A DNA stretch of 64,000 bases from RUG708 sp050946535 (GCA_050946535.1 JBMNUZ010000007.1:29347-93346); one strand, 5' to 3'; positions 40,887-50,628 are shown, counted from the first letter of the stretch. The notes: generated by a model from the sequence alone, not told the origin. Numbers and translations: made by a program.

Positions 40887-42872
40887 TCAGAGACTGTCGA
40901 CTTCGGCAAGCCACTCGGACGAATCGGCGTCGCTCGGCATCCTCCAGTCACCGCGAGGCGAGAGCGTGACGGTTCCGACCTTCGGGCCGTCAGGAATACA
41001 GCTTCTCTTGTACTGCTGCATGAAGAAGCGGCGGTAGAACTCGCGGAGCCATTTCTTTATGAAATCTTTTTCGTACGTGCCTTCAAACGTCTGACACGCT
41101 ATGTAGTAGAGCTTTGCGGGCCGCATGCCGTAACGCATAGTGTAGAAGAGGAAAAAGTCGTGAAGCGTATACGGACCTACGCGTTCCTCTGTCTTCTGGA
41201 CGATATGGCCGCTGCTGTCAGGAGGCAGGAGCTCCGGCGAAATAGGTGTGTCCATGATGTCGTGAAGAGCGGCTGCAAGCGTCTTGTCATCCGCGCTGTA
41301 AGGGCTGCTGCCGGATGCTCCTGCGATTTTGTGGTCAGCGACCCAGCCGACGACGAATTTGACGAGAGTTTTTGGTACGCTGACGTTGACGGCGTACATG
41401 GACATATGGTCTCCGTTGTAAGTGCTCCAGCCGAGGGCCGATTCCGAGAGGTCTCCAGTCCCGATGACGAGACCGCCTTCCTCGTTTGCTATATCCATGA
41501 GTATCTGAGTGCGCTCGCGCGCCTGGCAGTTTTCGTACGTGACATCGTGTACCTCCGGATCGTGGCCGATCGCTTCGAAATGCTGCATTACAGCGTCACC
41601 GATAGGAATTTCGCGCACGGTCGTGCCGAGCAGCTTCATTATTGTAAGGGCGTTGTTGTACGTCTTTCCGGTCGTGCCGAACCCTGGCATCGTAACCGCG
41701 ATTATTCCCTTCGGATCCCTGCCGAGCAGCTTGAAGGCCTCTACGCAGACGAGCAGCGCCAGAGTGGAGTCGAGCCCTCCTGAAATTCCGACTACGACGG
41801 TTTTGGCGTGCACATGTTCGACGCGTTTGGCGAGTCCCGCTGTCTGTATCTTGAAGACTTCCTCGCAGCGCTCGTCGACGGTTGCAGTATTCGAAGGAAC
41901 GAACGGATTCTTTTCAAAGTGTCTGATAAGCCTGTCGCTGTCGTCGAGGAGCACGAGAGGACCGGTTTCCACGTGTGTGTAGTTCCTGGAATCTGAATAT
42001 GCGTCTGCGCATTCCTCGAAGTCGTGGTCGAGCGATTTTTCGAACTTTATTCTCTCGAAATCTATATCACCGTAAGTGATCGTATCTGTCCGTTCAAAAC
42101 GCTGATTCTCGGCTATCTTTGTTCCGTATTCGGAAATGATCTGATGCCCGCTGTAGACGAGGTCGGTAGTCGATTCGTGCACGCCGGCCGAACAGTATAC
42201 GTATCCGCATATGTTCTGAGCGCTCTGCTGGTGGACGAGCTGTCTGCGGTAGTCGGCCTTTCCAACGGTTTCGTCGCTCGCCGACGGATTGAAGATGATA
42301 TCGGCTCCGTTGAGGCAGAGAAGCGACGACGGAGTAACCGGCATCCAGAGGTCCTGGCATATTTCCACACCGAAGCATATGCCGTTCTCCTGATCTTCAA
42401 ACAGGATGTGGCCGAACGGTACGTCTTCGCCGAAGAGTTTCACACTCTTCAATTTCTCTGCGGTCCTTATGCCGGAAGCAAACCAGCGGCCTTCATAGAA
42501 TTCCCTGCTGTTCGGCAGGAACATTTTAGGAACGATTCCGAGCAGCTTTCCGTGGCGTATGACTGCAGCGCAGTTGTAAAGATTCGTGGCGAGCCTCAGG
42601 TAAAATCCTGTTATCACGACCGCGTCTATTCCGGCGGAGGCTTCGATGATGCGGCGCAGCCCTTCTAAATTTTTCCTGTAAAGATGCTCCTGATAGAACA
42701 GGTCCGCACAGGTGTAGGAAGTGATGGCGAGCTCTGGAAAGAGCACGACAGCGGCCTTGTTCGAGTCGGCCTGCTTCATGCATTCGATGATTCGGCCGGT
42801 GTTGGCTTCGGTGTTTGCAACCAGCAGCTCGGGAGACGCAGCCGCCGTGCGTATGTATCCGGTTTTGAACAT
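40887..42872 (-). CDS. nadE: glutamine-hydrolysing NAD+ synthase
   Basis: 661 residues. N-terminal nitrilase-type amidase: E47 in VLFPELAI, the lysine of IVPKMFLPN, and Cys in GVEICQDLW form the E-K-C triad. C-terminal synthetase: GISGGLDSTLALL as the PP-loop and TGDLSESALGWSTYNGDH. It makes NAD from deamido-NAD with ammonia tunnelled from glutamine. The length matches the two-domain form. ACAGGAGATAATAC precedes the ATG. Divergent from yhaM across a dyad-bearing spacer. Confidence 0.96.
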   Translation of the reverse strand: MFKTGYIRTAAASPELLVANTEANTGRIIECMKQADSNKAAVVLFPELAITSYTCADLFYQEHLYRKNLEGLRRIIEASAGIDAVVITGFYLRLATNLYNCAAVIRHGKLLGIVPKMFLPNSREFYEGRWFASGIRTAEKLKSVKLFGEDVPFGHILFEDQENGICFGVEICQDLWMPVTPSSLLCLNGADIIFNPSASDETVGKADYRRQLVHQQSAQNICGYVYCSAGVHESTTDLVYSGHQIISEYGTKIAENQRFERTDTITYGDIDFERIKFEKSLDHDFEECADAYSDSRNYTHVETGPLVLLDDSDRLIRHFEKNPFVPSNTATVDERCEEVFKIQTAGLAKRVEHVHAKTVVVGISGGLDSTLALLVCVEAFKLLGRDPKGIIAVTMPGFGTTGKTYNNALTIMKLLGTTVREIPIGDAVMQHFEAIGHDPEVHDVTYENCQARERTQILMDIANEEGGLVIGTGDLSESALGWSTYNGDHMSMYAVNVSVPKTLVKFVVGWVADHKIAGASGSSPYSADDKTLAAALHDIMDTPISPELLPPDSSGHIVQKTEERVGPYTLHDFFLFYTMRYGMRPAKLYYIACQTFEGTYEKDFIKKWLREFYRRFFMQQYKRSCIPDGPKVGTVTLSPRGDWRMPSDADSSEWLAEVDSL

Positions 42873-42893
42873 GTATTATCTCCTGTTATCAAT

Positions 42894-42922
42894 ATTTCAT
42901 TTATGGTATCATAATATGAAAT
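42894..42922. promoter_or_regulatory. nested dyad in the nadE-yhaM divergent spacer
   Basis: Outer arms ATTTCAT (42894-42900) and ATGAAAT (42916-42922) enclose a second, nearly co-centred dyad TTATG-GTAT-CATAA (42901-42914). It sits 20-50 bases before the nadE start, where an operator would be expected. Confidence 0.45.
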
Positions 42923-43045
42923 GCGAAAATCAGTGCGCGTCAGAAATCGGTGCACTTTAAGGCATATACACTTAAATTATATACTCTTCATTTATTATTT
43001 TAAATAATAATGAGAAGACATATTAAGCTGCGGGAGGCATATATT

Positions 43046-44005
43046 TTGAAAAATATTTACGTCGCTGATCTCGAGGTCGGCACAGAAATAACAGATTTTT
43101 TCCTTATGAAGCAGGTTTCCGTAAAGACGGGCTCTAACCATAAGCAGTATATAGACATGATACTGTCGGACAAAACCGGCGACGTGAACGCGAAGAAATG
43201 GGACGCATCGCCTGAAGAGATAGCTGCGGTGGAAAGGCTGGACGGAAGCGCGGTTCTCAAGGTCAGGGCAGGCGTAAACGAATGGCAGGGCAGGAAACAG
43301 CTCAAGATCACGAGATTCAGAGAGGCCACGCCTGAAGATGGAATCGAATACAGCACGCTCATAAAAACAGCTCCTGAAGAGGGTGCCGCTATGTACGATG
43401 AGATCATGGCAGAGACAGATAAGATAAAAGACGAGGATCTCAAAAAGGTGGCACGTGCCGTTATGGAGAGAAACAGGGAGCAGCTCCTCTACTATCCGGC
43501 GGCGTCGAAAAACCATCACGCCGAGATGGGCGGGCTGCTGTGGCACATGAAGAGGATGCTCCTCATGGGCGAAAAGGCGTGCGAGGTATATACAGGCTTG
43601 GATCCTGACTGGGTGATCACAGGCGTAATTATCCACGACATCGAGAAGATCAGGGAGATCGATTCGAATAAATGGGGAATATCGTCGGGATATTCCTTCA
43701 AGGGAAAGCTGCTCGGACACATAACTCAGGGTGTGGTCATGATCGACAGGCTCGCAGAGGAATTAGGCATCTGCGAGGAAAAGGCCGTCATGCTCGAGCA
43801 CATGATCCTGACTCATCATTACGAACCTGAATTCGGAAGCCCTAAGCGCCCGATGTTCCCGGAAGCCGAGCTTCTCCATTACCTCGATATATTCGACGCG
43901 AGATATTACGATATGGAAGAAGCTCTGTCGTCGACGAAGCCGGGCGAGTTTTCGGACAGGGTATGGACTCTCGAGAACAGACAGGTATATAAACGGACAT
44001 TTTAA
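43046..44005 (+). CDS. YhaM-type 3'-5' exoribonuclease (OB fold plus HD domain)
   Basis: 319 residues from a TTG start. Residues about 1-110 form an OB-fold nucleic-acid binding domain (IYVADLEVGTEITDFFLMK start is the family hallmark); residues about 150-280 form an HD domain with HHAEMGGLLWHM, the metal pair in VIIHDIEKI, and HMILTHHYEPEFGSPK. YhaM degrades RNA (and single-stranded DNA) from the 3' end. I prefer TTG 43046 because GGGAGGCATATATT precedes it and homologues begin KNIYV; ATG 43010 has no ribosome site. Confidence 0.9.
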   Translation: MKNIYVADLEVGTEITDFFLMKQVSVKTGSNHKQYIDMILSDKTGDVNAKKWDASPEEIAAVERLDGSAVLKVRAGVNEWQGRKQLKITRFREATPEDGIEYSTLIKTAPEEGAAMYDEIMAETDKIKDEDLKKVARAVMERNREQLLYYPAASKNHHAEMGGLLWHMKRMLLMGEKACEVYTGLDPDWVITGVIIHDIEKIREIDSNKWGISSGYSFKGKLLGHITQGVVMIDRLAEELGICEEKAVMLEHMILTHHYEPEFGSPKRPMFPEAELLHYLDIFDARYYDMEEALSSTKPGEFSDRVWTLENRQVYKRTF

Positions 44006-44058
44006 TCATTTAGAACCACCAGGACAGAGGATATTGCATATTGTGAGAAGGTGAACCT

Positions 44059-46290
44059 GTGACCAAACGCGGACGTCTTGCCGGCATCATTTACAGAAAC
44101 AATGAAAATTACTACACCGTCGGAGTGTTTGAAAACGATGACGAGATGGAGCAGTTTACGTGCGTCGGCAATATGCCTGAAGTCGTCGAGGGCCTTACGT
44201 ATGATATCGAGGGCGAATGGCGCACAGGCAGATACGGCGAACAGTTTTACGCCTCAGGCATCGTGGAGGTCAGGCCGGATACGAGAGAATCGATACTGAG
44301 TTTCCTGGAGTCCGGAGTCATCAAGGGTGTCCGCAGGAAGACCGCCGAGAACATAGTGAAGGTCTTCGGTACGAAAACTCTTGAGATGCTGGAGAATTAT
44401 CCAGAGAAACTTACTGCCGTCGACGGCATAGGAAAGGTTACTGCAAAGAAAATAGCCGATTCCTACAAAAAACACAACGATTTCGCCAGGGTCGCGATGT
44501 TTTTTGCCGATTACGGAATCTCGTCTGATTATGCCCTTAAGATGTACAGTGTCTACAAAGACGACACGATTGAAAAAGTAAAGGAAAACCCGTACAGGCT
44601 CGTAAACGAAATCAAAGGGTTCGGCTTTAAAAAGGCCGATTACATCGCGAAGCAGCTCGGATACGATCACAGTTCGGCTTTCAGAATAGAGAGCGGGATC
44701 AAATACGCTCTGTCCATGGAGGCCGAAAGGGGCAACACATACGTTCCTTACGACGATTTCAGGTACAACGTCGTGAATATGCTCGACGTTCCGGGCGAAG
44801 CCGTCGATGAAGCCGCGCGCGCTCTCGCGATCGAGAGAAAAGTCGTGCTGACGAACTGCGGCGGCGGACTCGCGATATATCTGTACGATTTTTACAAGGC
44901 TGAGACGAATGTCGCCAGCAGGCTCATAGCTCTCAACGACAGCGAAGTCAAGCCTGTCATGAAGGACATCGACGGGCTCATACTCAGATCTGAAGCCGAC
45001 GCAGGCATCACGCTTTCGAAGAGCCAGCGGTCTGCGGTCAAGGCAGCGGTTTCGAACGGTGTCTGTGTCATCACGGGTGGACCTGGTACAGGAAAGACGA
45101 CGATAATAAATACGATCATCGACGTGCTCGAAGGTGCGGGATTCGACGTTGCGCTTGCGGCGCCTACGGGACGGGCTGCGAAGCGCATGACGGAGGCGAG
45201 CGGCAGAGAGGCGAAAACGATCCACAGGCTTCTCGAATACACTTACTCGGACGGCGGAGACAGGATGCAGTTCGGGCGCGATCACGACAATCCGCTCGAA
45301 GAGAACGTTGTCATAATCGATGAGATGAGCATGGTCGACATTATGCTCATGGATGCGCTGACAGACGCGCTGCAGCCGTCGACGCGACTGATAATGGTCG
45401 GCGATTCGGACCAGCTTCCTTCCGTTGGAGCAGGACACGTTCTCGGAGACATCATTGAGAGCGAAGTAATTTATACGGAAAAGCTGACCGAGATCTTCAG
45501 ACAGGCCGGAGAAAGCATGATAGTAGTCAACGCACACCGGATCAATCAGGGCGAACTTCCTTTCCTGAATGAAAAAGACGGGGATTTTTTCATGCTCAGA
45601 CGCAGCGACGACGCCTCGGTCCTGGATACGATCCTCTCTCTCTGTTCAAAACGTCTGCCTTCGTATTACACACAGCTGGATCCCGTCAGAGATATTCAGG
45701 TTCTCACTCCTGTAAAAAAAGGCACCGTAGGGACTTTCACGCTGAACGAAAACCTCCAGCTGATCCTGAATCCTCCTGCTGCAGACAAGCCGGAGCACCG
45801 CTTCGGAAATAAAATATTCAGAAAAAACGATAAGGTCATGCAGATAAAGAACAACTATACGAGGGAATGGAGATCTCTGTACACGGCTGGTGAAGGAAAC
45901 GGTGTCTTCAACGGAGACATAGGCTTTATAACGGATATCGACGAGGACAAGGCTGTAATAACGGTCGCCTTCGACAACGAGAAATATTCCGAATACAATT
46001 TTTCGGACGTGAATGAAATAGAGCTTGCCTACGCTATGACCGTACACAAGAGCCAGGGAAGCGAGTTTCCGGTGGTCGTCATGCCGGTTTCATCATTTCC
46101 TCCCGTGCTTGCGAACAGAAATCTGCTGTACACGGGAGTGACAAGGGCGAAGCAGGGCCTGGTGCTCGTAGGCTCGCCGGCGTATCTGATGGCGATGGTG
46201 AAAAACGACAAATCCGACAAGCGGTATACCAGCCTGGCGGAAGAACTTCAGAAATCGCTGAAAGTAAGCGGCCCTGTTGATGTAAAATAA
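44059..46290 (+). CDS. recD2: RecD2-type DNA helicase
   Basis: 743 residues from a GTG start (AGAAGGTGAACCT upstream). N-terminal OB-like region and helix-hairpin-helix segments (IKGVRRKTAENIVKVFG, VDGIGKVTAKKIADSY), then SF1B helicase motifs: Walker A GGPGTGKTTIINT (about 338-350), IIDEMSMVD (Walker B about 418), GDSDQLPSVGAG, and C-terminal AYAMTVHKSQGSEFPVV with TGVTRAK. A 5'-3' helicase not tied to RecBC, acting in DNA repair. Length is typical. Confidence 0.95.
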   Translation: MTKRGRLAGIIYRNNENYYTVGVFENDDEMEQFTCVGNMPEVVEGLTYDIEGEWRTGRYGEQFYASGIVEVRPDTRESILSFLESGVIKGVRRKTAENIVKVFGTKTLEMLENYPEKLTAVDGIGKVTAKKIADSYKKHNDFARVAMFFADYGISSDYALKMYSVYKDDTIEKVKENPYRLVNEIKGFGFKKADYIAKQLGYDHSSAFRIESGIKYALSMEAERGNTYVPYDDFRYNVVNMLDVPGEAVDEAARALAIERKVVLTNCGGGLAIYLYDFYKAETNVASRLIALNDSEVKPVMKDIDGLILRSEADAGITLSKSQRSAVKAAVSNGVCVITGGPGTGKTTIINTIIDVLEGAGFDVALAAPTGRAAKRMTEASGREAKTIHRLLEYTYSDGGDRMQFGRDHDNPLEENVVIIDEMSMVDIMLMDALTDALQPSTRLIMVGDSDQLPSVGAGHVLGDIIESEVIYTEKLTEIFRQAGESMIVVNAHRINQGELPFLNEKDGDFFMLRRSDDASVLDTILSLCSKRLPSYYTQLDPVRDIQVLTPVKKGTVGTFTLNENLQLILNPPAADKPEHRFGNKIFRKNDKVMQIKNNYTREWRSLYTAGEGNGVFNGDIGFITDIDEDKAVITVAFDNEKYSEYNFSDVNEIELAYAMTVHKSQGSEFPVVVMPVSSFPPVLANRNLLYTGVTRAKQGLVLVGSPAYLMAMVKNDKSDKRYTSLAEELQKSLKVSGPVDVK

Positions 46291-46362
46291 TGGTATAATT
46301 GATTGTGACTGGGAATACTGAGCGCTGCCTGCACCCTTTAAAGAGGGTGTCATGGTGGCGTT

Positions 46363-47163
46363 TTGAAGTATAAGGATAAAAGAAAATCGTTGCCGGAAAG
46401 AATAACCGATCTGATATTTCCAGGCGACATCTACTGTGCCGGCTGCGGAAAGCCGATAAGACGCGGCCAGCTCTATTCGCTCTGCAGCGAGTGCATCGAC
46501 AGCATAACGTGGGCCAACCGCAGAACCTGCAGGATCTGCGGAAAACCGCTCGAGAGCTGGTATCCGTCCGATGTGTGCTCCGGCTGTACAGGAGCTGTCC
46601 GGCACACGGACGGAGGTGTGGTGTGCTTCATTTATCAGGGCTGCGTCAGAGAGATGATTCATGCTCTCAAATACAGCGGAAGAGCATATCTGGCGCGGAT
46701 ACTCGGGCAGATACTTGCCGACAAAATAACGTATGAAAGGCTCGGTTTCGACATCTGCATTCCGGTTCCGATGTTCGCGGAGAAGGAGGAAAAGAGAGGC
46801 TACAACCAGGCGGAGCTCATCGCGCGGTTCATGTGTGAAATACTCGGAAAACCGTGCCGACAGGAGCTGCTTGTGAGGACCAGGGATACGGCTCCCATGA
46901 ACAGGCTGAGCGCGAAAGCGAGAAGCCGCAATATCAAGGGAGCCTTCTCGGTCCCGGAGAAATATGAGAGCATTCTGGAAGGAAAGACCGTTCTGCTGGT
47001 CGACGATATATATACTACGGGAAGCACTGTAAACACATGTGCCGCCGAGCTCAAGCGCGCAGGAGCATCGAAGGTGTTTACGGCAGTCATGGCCTCGGGA
47101 CGCAATCAGCGCAGGCTTCCGGAGAAAAAAGATGCGGCGGAAGTCCCCGGATACAAGCCCTGA
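46363..47163 (+). CDS. comFC: ComF family phosphoribosyltransferase-like protein
   Basis: 266 residues. An N-terminal zinc-ribbon with CAGC, CSEC, CRIC and CSGC pairs (residues about 26-68), then a type I PRTase fold with the PRPP loop VLLVDDIYTTGST (about 210-222) and the preceding GYNQAELIA and RNIKGAF motifs. ComFC is needed for DNA uptake in competent bacteria; here comFA is absent, as in many non-competent species, so the role is open. The TTG start at 46363 is chosen because no ATG fits; the ribosome site (GGTGGCG) is weak. A CACCCT/AGGGTG hairpin (46332-46349) lies just upstream. Confidence 0.9.
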   Translation: MKYKDKRKSLPERITDLIFPGDIYCAGCGKPIRRGQLYSLCSECIDSITWANRRTCRICGKPLESWYPSDVCSGCTGAVRHTDGGVVCFIYQGCVREMIHALKYSGRAYLARILGQILADKITYERLGFDICIPVPMFAEKEEKRGYNQAELIARFMCEILGKPCRQELLVRTRDTAPMNRLSAKARSRNIKGAFSVPEKYESILEGKTVLLVDDIYTTGSTVNTCAAELKRAGASKVFTAVMASGRNQRRLPEKKDAAEVPGYKP

Positions 47164-47235
47164 CGGTGGGCCGGAAATATAACAATAAGCGTCCTGAGAA
47201 TAAGACAATTGTGGGATAGAATATCATTTTTATGT

Positions 47236-47241
47236 TATAAT
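47236..47241 (+). promoter_or_regulatory. -10 box of the structured RNA / hpf transcript
   Basis: Perfect TATAAT; the best -35 (TTGTGG, 47209-47214) is 21 bases away, so the promoter is incomplete by eye. Confidence 0.45.
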
Positions 47242-47247
47242 ATTTAC

Positions 47248-47515
47248 AGGCAGAAGGCATCCGCGTCTGTGGTTGAAAGTCCAGGCCAGTCGCAGGCAAA
47301 AGGATCCACGTAAGCGTTCTCTTCGGAGACGTGATCATGGTGCGGTTTAGAAGTAAGTCCTGTGGAAAATATAAATTCAAACTGTTCACAGGCGAGTGTG
47401 GGGTCAAAGACCAGGTCAGGCGGATGAAACTGTCTTACTGATTCGACCGGCGGGAAGCTGGTTTTCCGTAGTGAAATACAGAAAGAAGGCCGGAGATTAG
47501 TAACATCTACTATAT
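47248..47515 (+). ncRNA. raiA-type structured RNA upstream of hpf
   Basis: About 265 bases of non-coding, GC-rich, purine-patchy sequence (GAAAGTCCAGGCC, GGGGTCAAAGACCAGG, GGCGGGAAGCTGG) in a window where other spacers are AT-rich. It ends just before the hpf ribosome site. A large conserved RNA, the raiA motif, is known upstream of raiA/hpf genes in Clostridia. Position, length and composition match; I recall the motif but could not align its consensus. RNase P RNA was considered and lacks its core segments. Confidence 0.65.
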
Positions 47516-47535
47516 TTATGAAGGAGGCCGGTATT

Positions 47536-48063
47536 ATGAAGGTAAACATTACCAGCAAGGGCTTTACAGCTAATGAAAGACAGATCGCCCTGATCGAAAA
47601 GAAATTTGGTAAATTAAGCAAATTCTTCTCCGATGATACCGTGGCTAATGTTACCATGGGCTACAAAAAGAACCGCCAGACTATGGAGGCAATGATTCCA
47701 GTTAAAGGCATGATCTTCAGATCGGAATACACCGACACCGACATGAACGTGTGCCTCGACAAGGTCGTAAACAGACTTACTACTCAGATCACGAGATATA
47801 AGAAGAAGATACAGAAGAGTCACCGCCACGTAGTCCTCAACTACGACGAAGTTCCAGAACCTGAAGAAGATGAAGATATCATCCTCAAGCCTGTCAAGAC
47901 AAAGGAATTCGACATGTCGACCATGTCTGTCGACGAAGCTATTCTTCAGATGGAAATGCTCGAACACAGTTTCTTCGTATTCCTCAACAGCGAAAACAGC
48001 AGAGTAAATGTTGTTTATAAACGCAACGACGGTACTTACGGACTTTTGGATCCAAGATATTAA
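47536..48063 (+). CDS. hpf: ribosome hibernation promoting factor, long form
   Basis: 175 residues. The N-terminal S30AE domain (about 1-100: KVNITSKGFTANERQIALIEKK, given in part) and the C-terminal dimerisation domain (about 118-175: MSVDEAILQMEMLEHSFFVFLN, VVYKRNDGTYGLLDPRY, in part) are joined by an acidic linker. Long HPF pairs ribosomes into inactive 100S dimers in stationary phase. AAGGAGGCCGGTATT sets ATG 47536; an ATG at 47518 lies before this site. Confidence 0.95.
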   Translation: MKVNITSKGFTANERQIALIEKKFGKLSKFFSDDTVANVTMGYKKNRQTMEAMIPVKGMIFRSEYTDTDMNVCLDKVVNRLTTQITRYKKKIQKSHRHVVLNYDEVPEPEEDEDIILKPVKTKEFDMSTMSVDEAILQMEMLEHSFFVFLNSENSRVNVVYKRNDGTYGLLDPRY

Positions 48064-48187
48064 ACGCAGGTGGCTGCCGGCAGGACGGGACCTGGGAAAT
48101 CATCAAAGATGATCCGGGCCGGGCCGCTCAGGCGGCATGACGTCACAAGGCGTTTCTGATATTAACGATATTAAAAAGTTTTTTCGG

Positions 48188-48218
48188 AGGCTGCTCATGT
48201 TAATTGAGCAGCCTTTTT
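48188..48218 (+). terminator. terminator after hpf
   Basis: AGGCTGCTCA (48188-48197) pairs perfectly with TGAGCAGCCT (48205-48214), followed by four to five T. Confidence 0.9.
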
Positions 48219-48266
48219 CACTGTCAGAAAAAGCAATTCTTTAATCCTTATTATATTTGTATGATG

Positions 48267-48295
48267 TTGAAAACAGACCATAAAATAAGTACAAT
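48267..48295 (+). promoter_or_regulatory. promoter of the cdaA operon
   Basis: TTGAAA (48267-48272), 17 bases, TACAAT (48290-48295), 65 bases before the TTG start. Confidence 0.7.
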
Positions 48296-48359
48296 AATAG
48301 CATACTGCAATAGTTTTTATTATTTCTGACAAAGTTTTATTAGGGCAGGAGGAAACCCC

Positions 48360-49220
48360 TTGCTGGAATCATTAATGCAAAATGCGGTAAGCATCCTGTC
48401 GAGCATACGCCCTATCGACGTGCTTGATATTGCAATAGTTGCTTTCGCTATATATAAAATAATACAGTTCATCAGCAAGACACGGGCCCAGCAGATAGTC
48501 AACGGTCTGCTGATACTCGTGGCAGCCATGCTCATAGCTGATGTATTTAATCTGTATACCGTCTACTTCCTTTTATACAACGGCCTGCGGTACGGCATTC
48601 TGGCGATACTTGTCATTTTCTATCCTGAGCTGCGGCGCGCGCTGGAATATCTGGGGCGGCGGCGGTTCAACTTTCCAAAGCTGAGTGCGGACAGGAAAAA
48701 ACAGAATAAGCAGATGATAGATCAGATGGTCACGGCCATTGACTATTTTTCTTCTCATAAGGTAGGTGCGCTTATCGTCATAGAGCGGGACGTTGCGCTC
48801 GGAGACATCCTGGATCACGGCACCATAATAGACGGTGATACGACCGCATTGCTGCTCGAAACCATATTCTACGAAGGCTCGGCGCTTCACGACGGAGCTG
48901 TCGTAATCCGCGACGGCAGAGTGTTTGCCGCCGGATGCGTACTTCCGCTTTCGGGAAACAAGAATCTTGAAAAGACTCTCGGCACAAGGCACAGAGCCGG
49001 TCTCGGGATCACAGAAGTATCTGATGCCATATCGCTCATAGTCTCTGAAGAGACGGGCATTATTTCGGCGGCATCGGACGGACACCTTTCGAGATTCCTC
49101 GACGTCAAATCAGTGGAAAAGATCCTCTACGACGTATATATCACAGACATGGAGGAAGAAAAGCCTTCAAAACCGCAGAAATTTTTCGGCAGCATATTCA
49201 GGGAGAAGAAACATGAGTGA
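48360..49220 (+). CDS. cdaA: diadenylate cyclase CdaA
   Basis: 286 residues from TTG. Three N-terminal membrane helices (about 18-95) precede the DAC domain with the catalytic LHDGAVV (about 177-183) and GTRHRAGLG (about 208-216) motifs. It makes cyclic-di-AMP from two ATP, controlling potassium and osmotic balance. TTG 48360 is chosen because GGAGGAAACCCC lies right before it; ATG 48375 is too far. First gene of the conserved cdaA-cdaR-glmM block and overlaps cdaR by eight bases. Confidence 0.96.
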   Translation: MLESLMQNAVSILSSIRPIDVLDIAIVAFAIYKIIQFISKTRAQQIVNGLLILVAAMLIADVFNLYTVYFLLYNGLRYGILAILVIFYPELRRALEYLGRRRFNFPKLSADRKKQNKQMIDQMVTAIDYFSSHKVGALIVIERDVALGDILDHGTIIDGDTTALLLETIFYEGSALHDGAVVIRDGRVFAAGCVLPLSGNKNLEKTLGTRHRAGLGITEVSDAISLIVSEETGIISAASDGHLSRFLDVKSVEKILYDVYITDMEEEKPSKPQKFFGSIFREKKHE

Positions 49221-50535
49221 CGACAATATGAATCCACAGGAAACCCCTGAGATGGACTTGGATAATGCCGTACAGAAGGAGGAGAGAGAGAGACTGGTCG
49301 AGCGCAGGGAAAAGAGGCGCAAGATCATCAGCCTGATCGTCTCGATAATCATCGCCATCGTGCTCTGGATGTATGTGATAAATCAGGAGAATCCTACTGT
49401 AGACCGGACATTTTCAAATGTGAAGGTAGAATTGATAAACGAGGACGAGCTCGCAGACAACAATCTGGCTGTAAAGAGCTCTGAGGCTCAGTACGTGAAG
49501 GTCACGGTCACGGGGCGCAGGAGCACCCTCGTCGATCTCGAAAGCTCTGACATCGTGGCTACGGCAGACCTTTCGTCCTGCGTATCGGGCGAAAACTACC
49601 TCGACGTAAATATCAACACGCCTAACATGGTCGAGCTGAAGAAGATAAGTCCGGCCCAGATAAAGGTAGACATAGACACTATCGTTTCGGCAGACAGAGA
49701 CGTAACAGTCACATTCAGCGGAGACGCCGAAGAAGGCTATCAGCCTGTGGCTACGCGCCAGTCGTACGACAGCATTACGATAACCGGAGCGAAACAGGTG
49801 CTCAAGAAGGTGACAGGCATCAGCGCGAAGATAAAGACTTCAGACCTTACGACTGAGTCACAGAAAATCACGGCGGAGCTGATTCCTGTTGACAAAAACG
49901 GCGATAAAGTCGACAATGTAACTCTGTCGAAAGAGGAGATGTATGTGTGGGCACAGCTTTACGAGGTCAAGAGCGTCAATCTCGAAACCTCGGTTACGGG
50001 CACGCTCGACGAAAGCCTTTCGTACGAGGGCATGGATGCGCCTGACACGATCAAGGTCGCTGCCGATCCGACGATTGCGGACAGCGTCACGTCGGTTACG
50101 GCCGAGCCTGTAGATCTATCAACGATTACAAAGGACACATACGTCGATCTTACGATCGACTACCCTGACGGAGTAGTTGCCGCGGATGGCTATGAAACAG
50201 TTCAGGCGAAGATTTCTGTTAGTAAGATCACGTCGAAAACGGTGTCTATGAGCACGAGCGATATCACGGTTGAAAATCTCGACAGCTCGCTGAAGCTGAA
50301 ATTCAATTCGTCGAAGATACAGATCGTCGTATCGGGATCGGCGTCTGCGCTTTCAGATATAAATAAAGACAGCATCTCGCTGTCTATTGACGCGTCTACG
50401 CTCACCGAAGGAGAACAGTCTGTCAATGTGACGGCAAAGCTGAAAGACAGCAGCAATTCGGAAGATGTTACAATCAACGAAGCGAAAACTATGGTTACGG
50501 TTACTTCGCCGGGCGGAGACAGCGGCTCGGCATGA
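49213..50535 (+). CDS. cdaR: CdaR (YbbR-domain) regulator of CdaA
   Basis: 440 residues. A short charged cytoplasmic segment, one membrane helix (about 36-55, IISLIVSIIIAIVLWMYVI) and an extracytoplasmic region of about four YbbR repeats, each with a conserved pattern such as VKVTVTGRRSTLVDLESSDIVATADLS (in parts) and ITITGAKQVLKKV. CdaR binds CdaA and tunes c-di-AMP synthesis. The start overlaps cdaA. The C-terminus is Ser/Thr-rich. Confidence 0.94.
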   Translation: MSDDNMNPQETPEMDLDNAVQKEERERLVERREKRRKIISLIVSIIIAIVLWMYVINQENPTVDRTFSNVKVELINEDELADNNLAVKSSEAQYVKVTVTGRRSTLVDLESSDIVATADLSSCVSGENYLDVNINTPNMVELKKISPAQIKVDIDTIVSADRDVTVTFSGDAEEGYQPVATRQSYDSITITGAKQVLKKVTGISAKIKTSDLTTESQKITAELIPVDKNGDKVDNVTLSKEEMYVWAQLYEVKSVNLETSVTGTLDESLSYEGMDAPDTIKVAADPTIADSVTSVTAEPVDLSTITKDTYVDLTIDYPDGVVAADGYETVQAKISVSKITSKTVSMSTSDITVENLDSSLKLKFNSSKIQIVVSGSASALSDINKDSISLSIDASTLTEGEQSVNVTAKLKDSSNSEDVTINEAKTMVTVTSPGGDSGSA

Positions 50536-50628
50536 TAACCTGAACAGCTGGGCCTGAAAGTATAAGACAGATACGCAGACGGCCTGAACCCTTAATAAGA
50601 AAATAATTCAATATGGAGGAAAATAAAT

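Noticed and set aside
44254..45537. 427-codon antisense frame inside recD2
   Set aside because: Shadow of the helicase gene; no recognisable protein.
47248..47515. RNase P RNA
   Set aside because: GAAAGTCC near the 5' part recalls it, but the universally conserved core segments and expected length are absent; position before hpf favours a raiA-type RNA.
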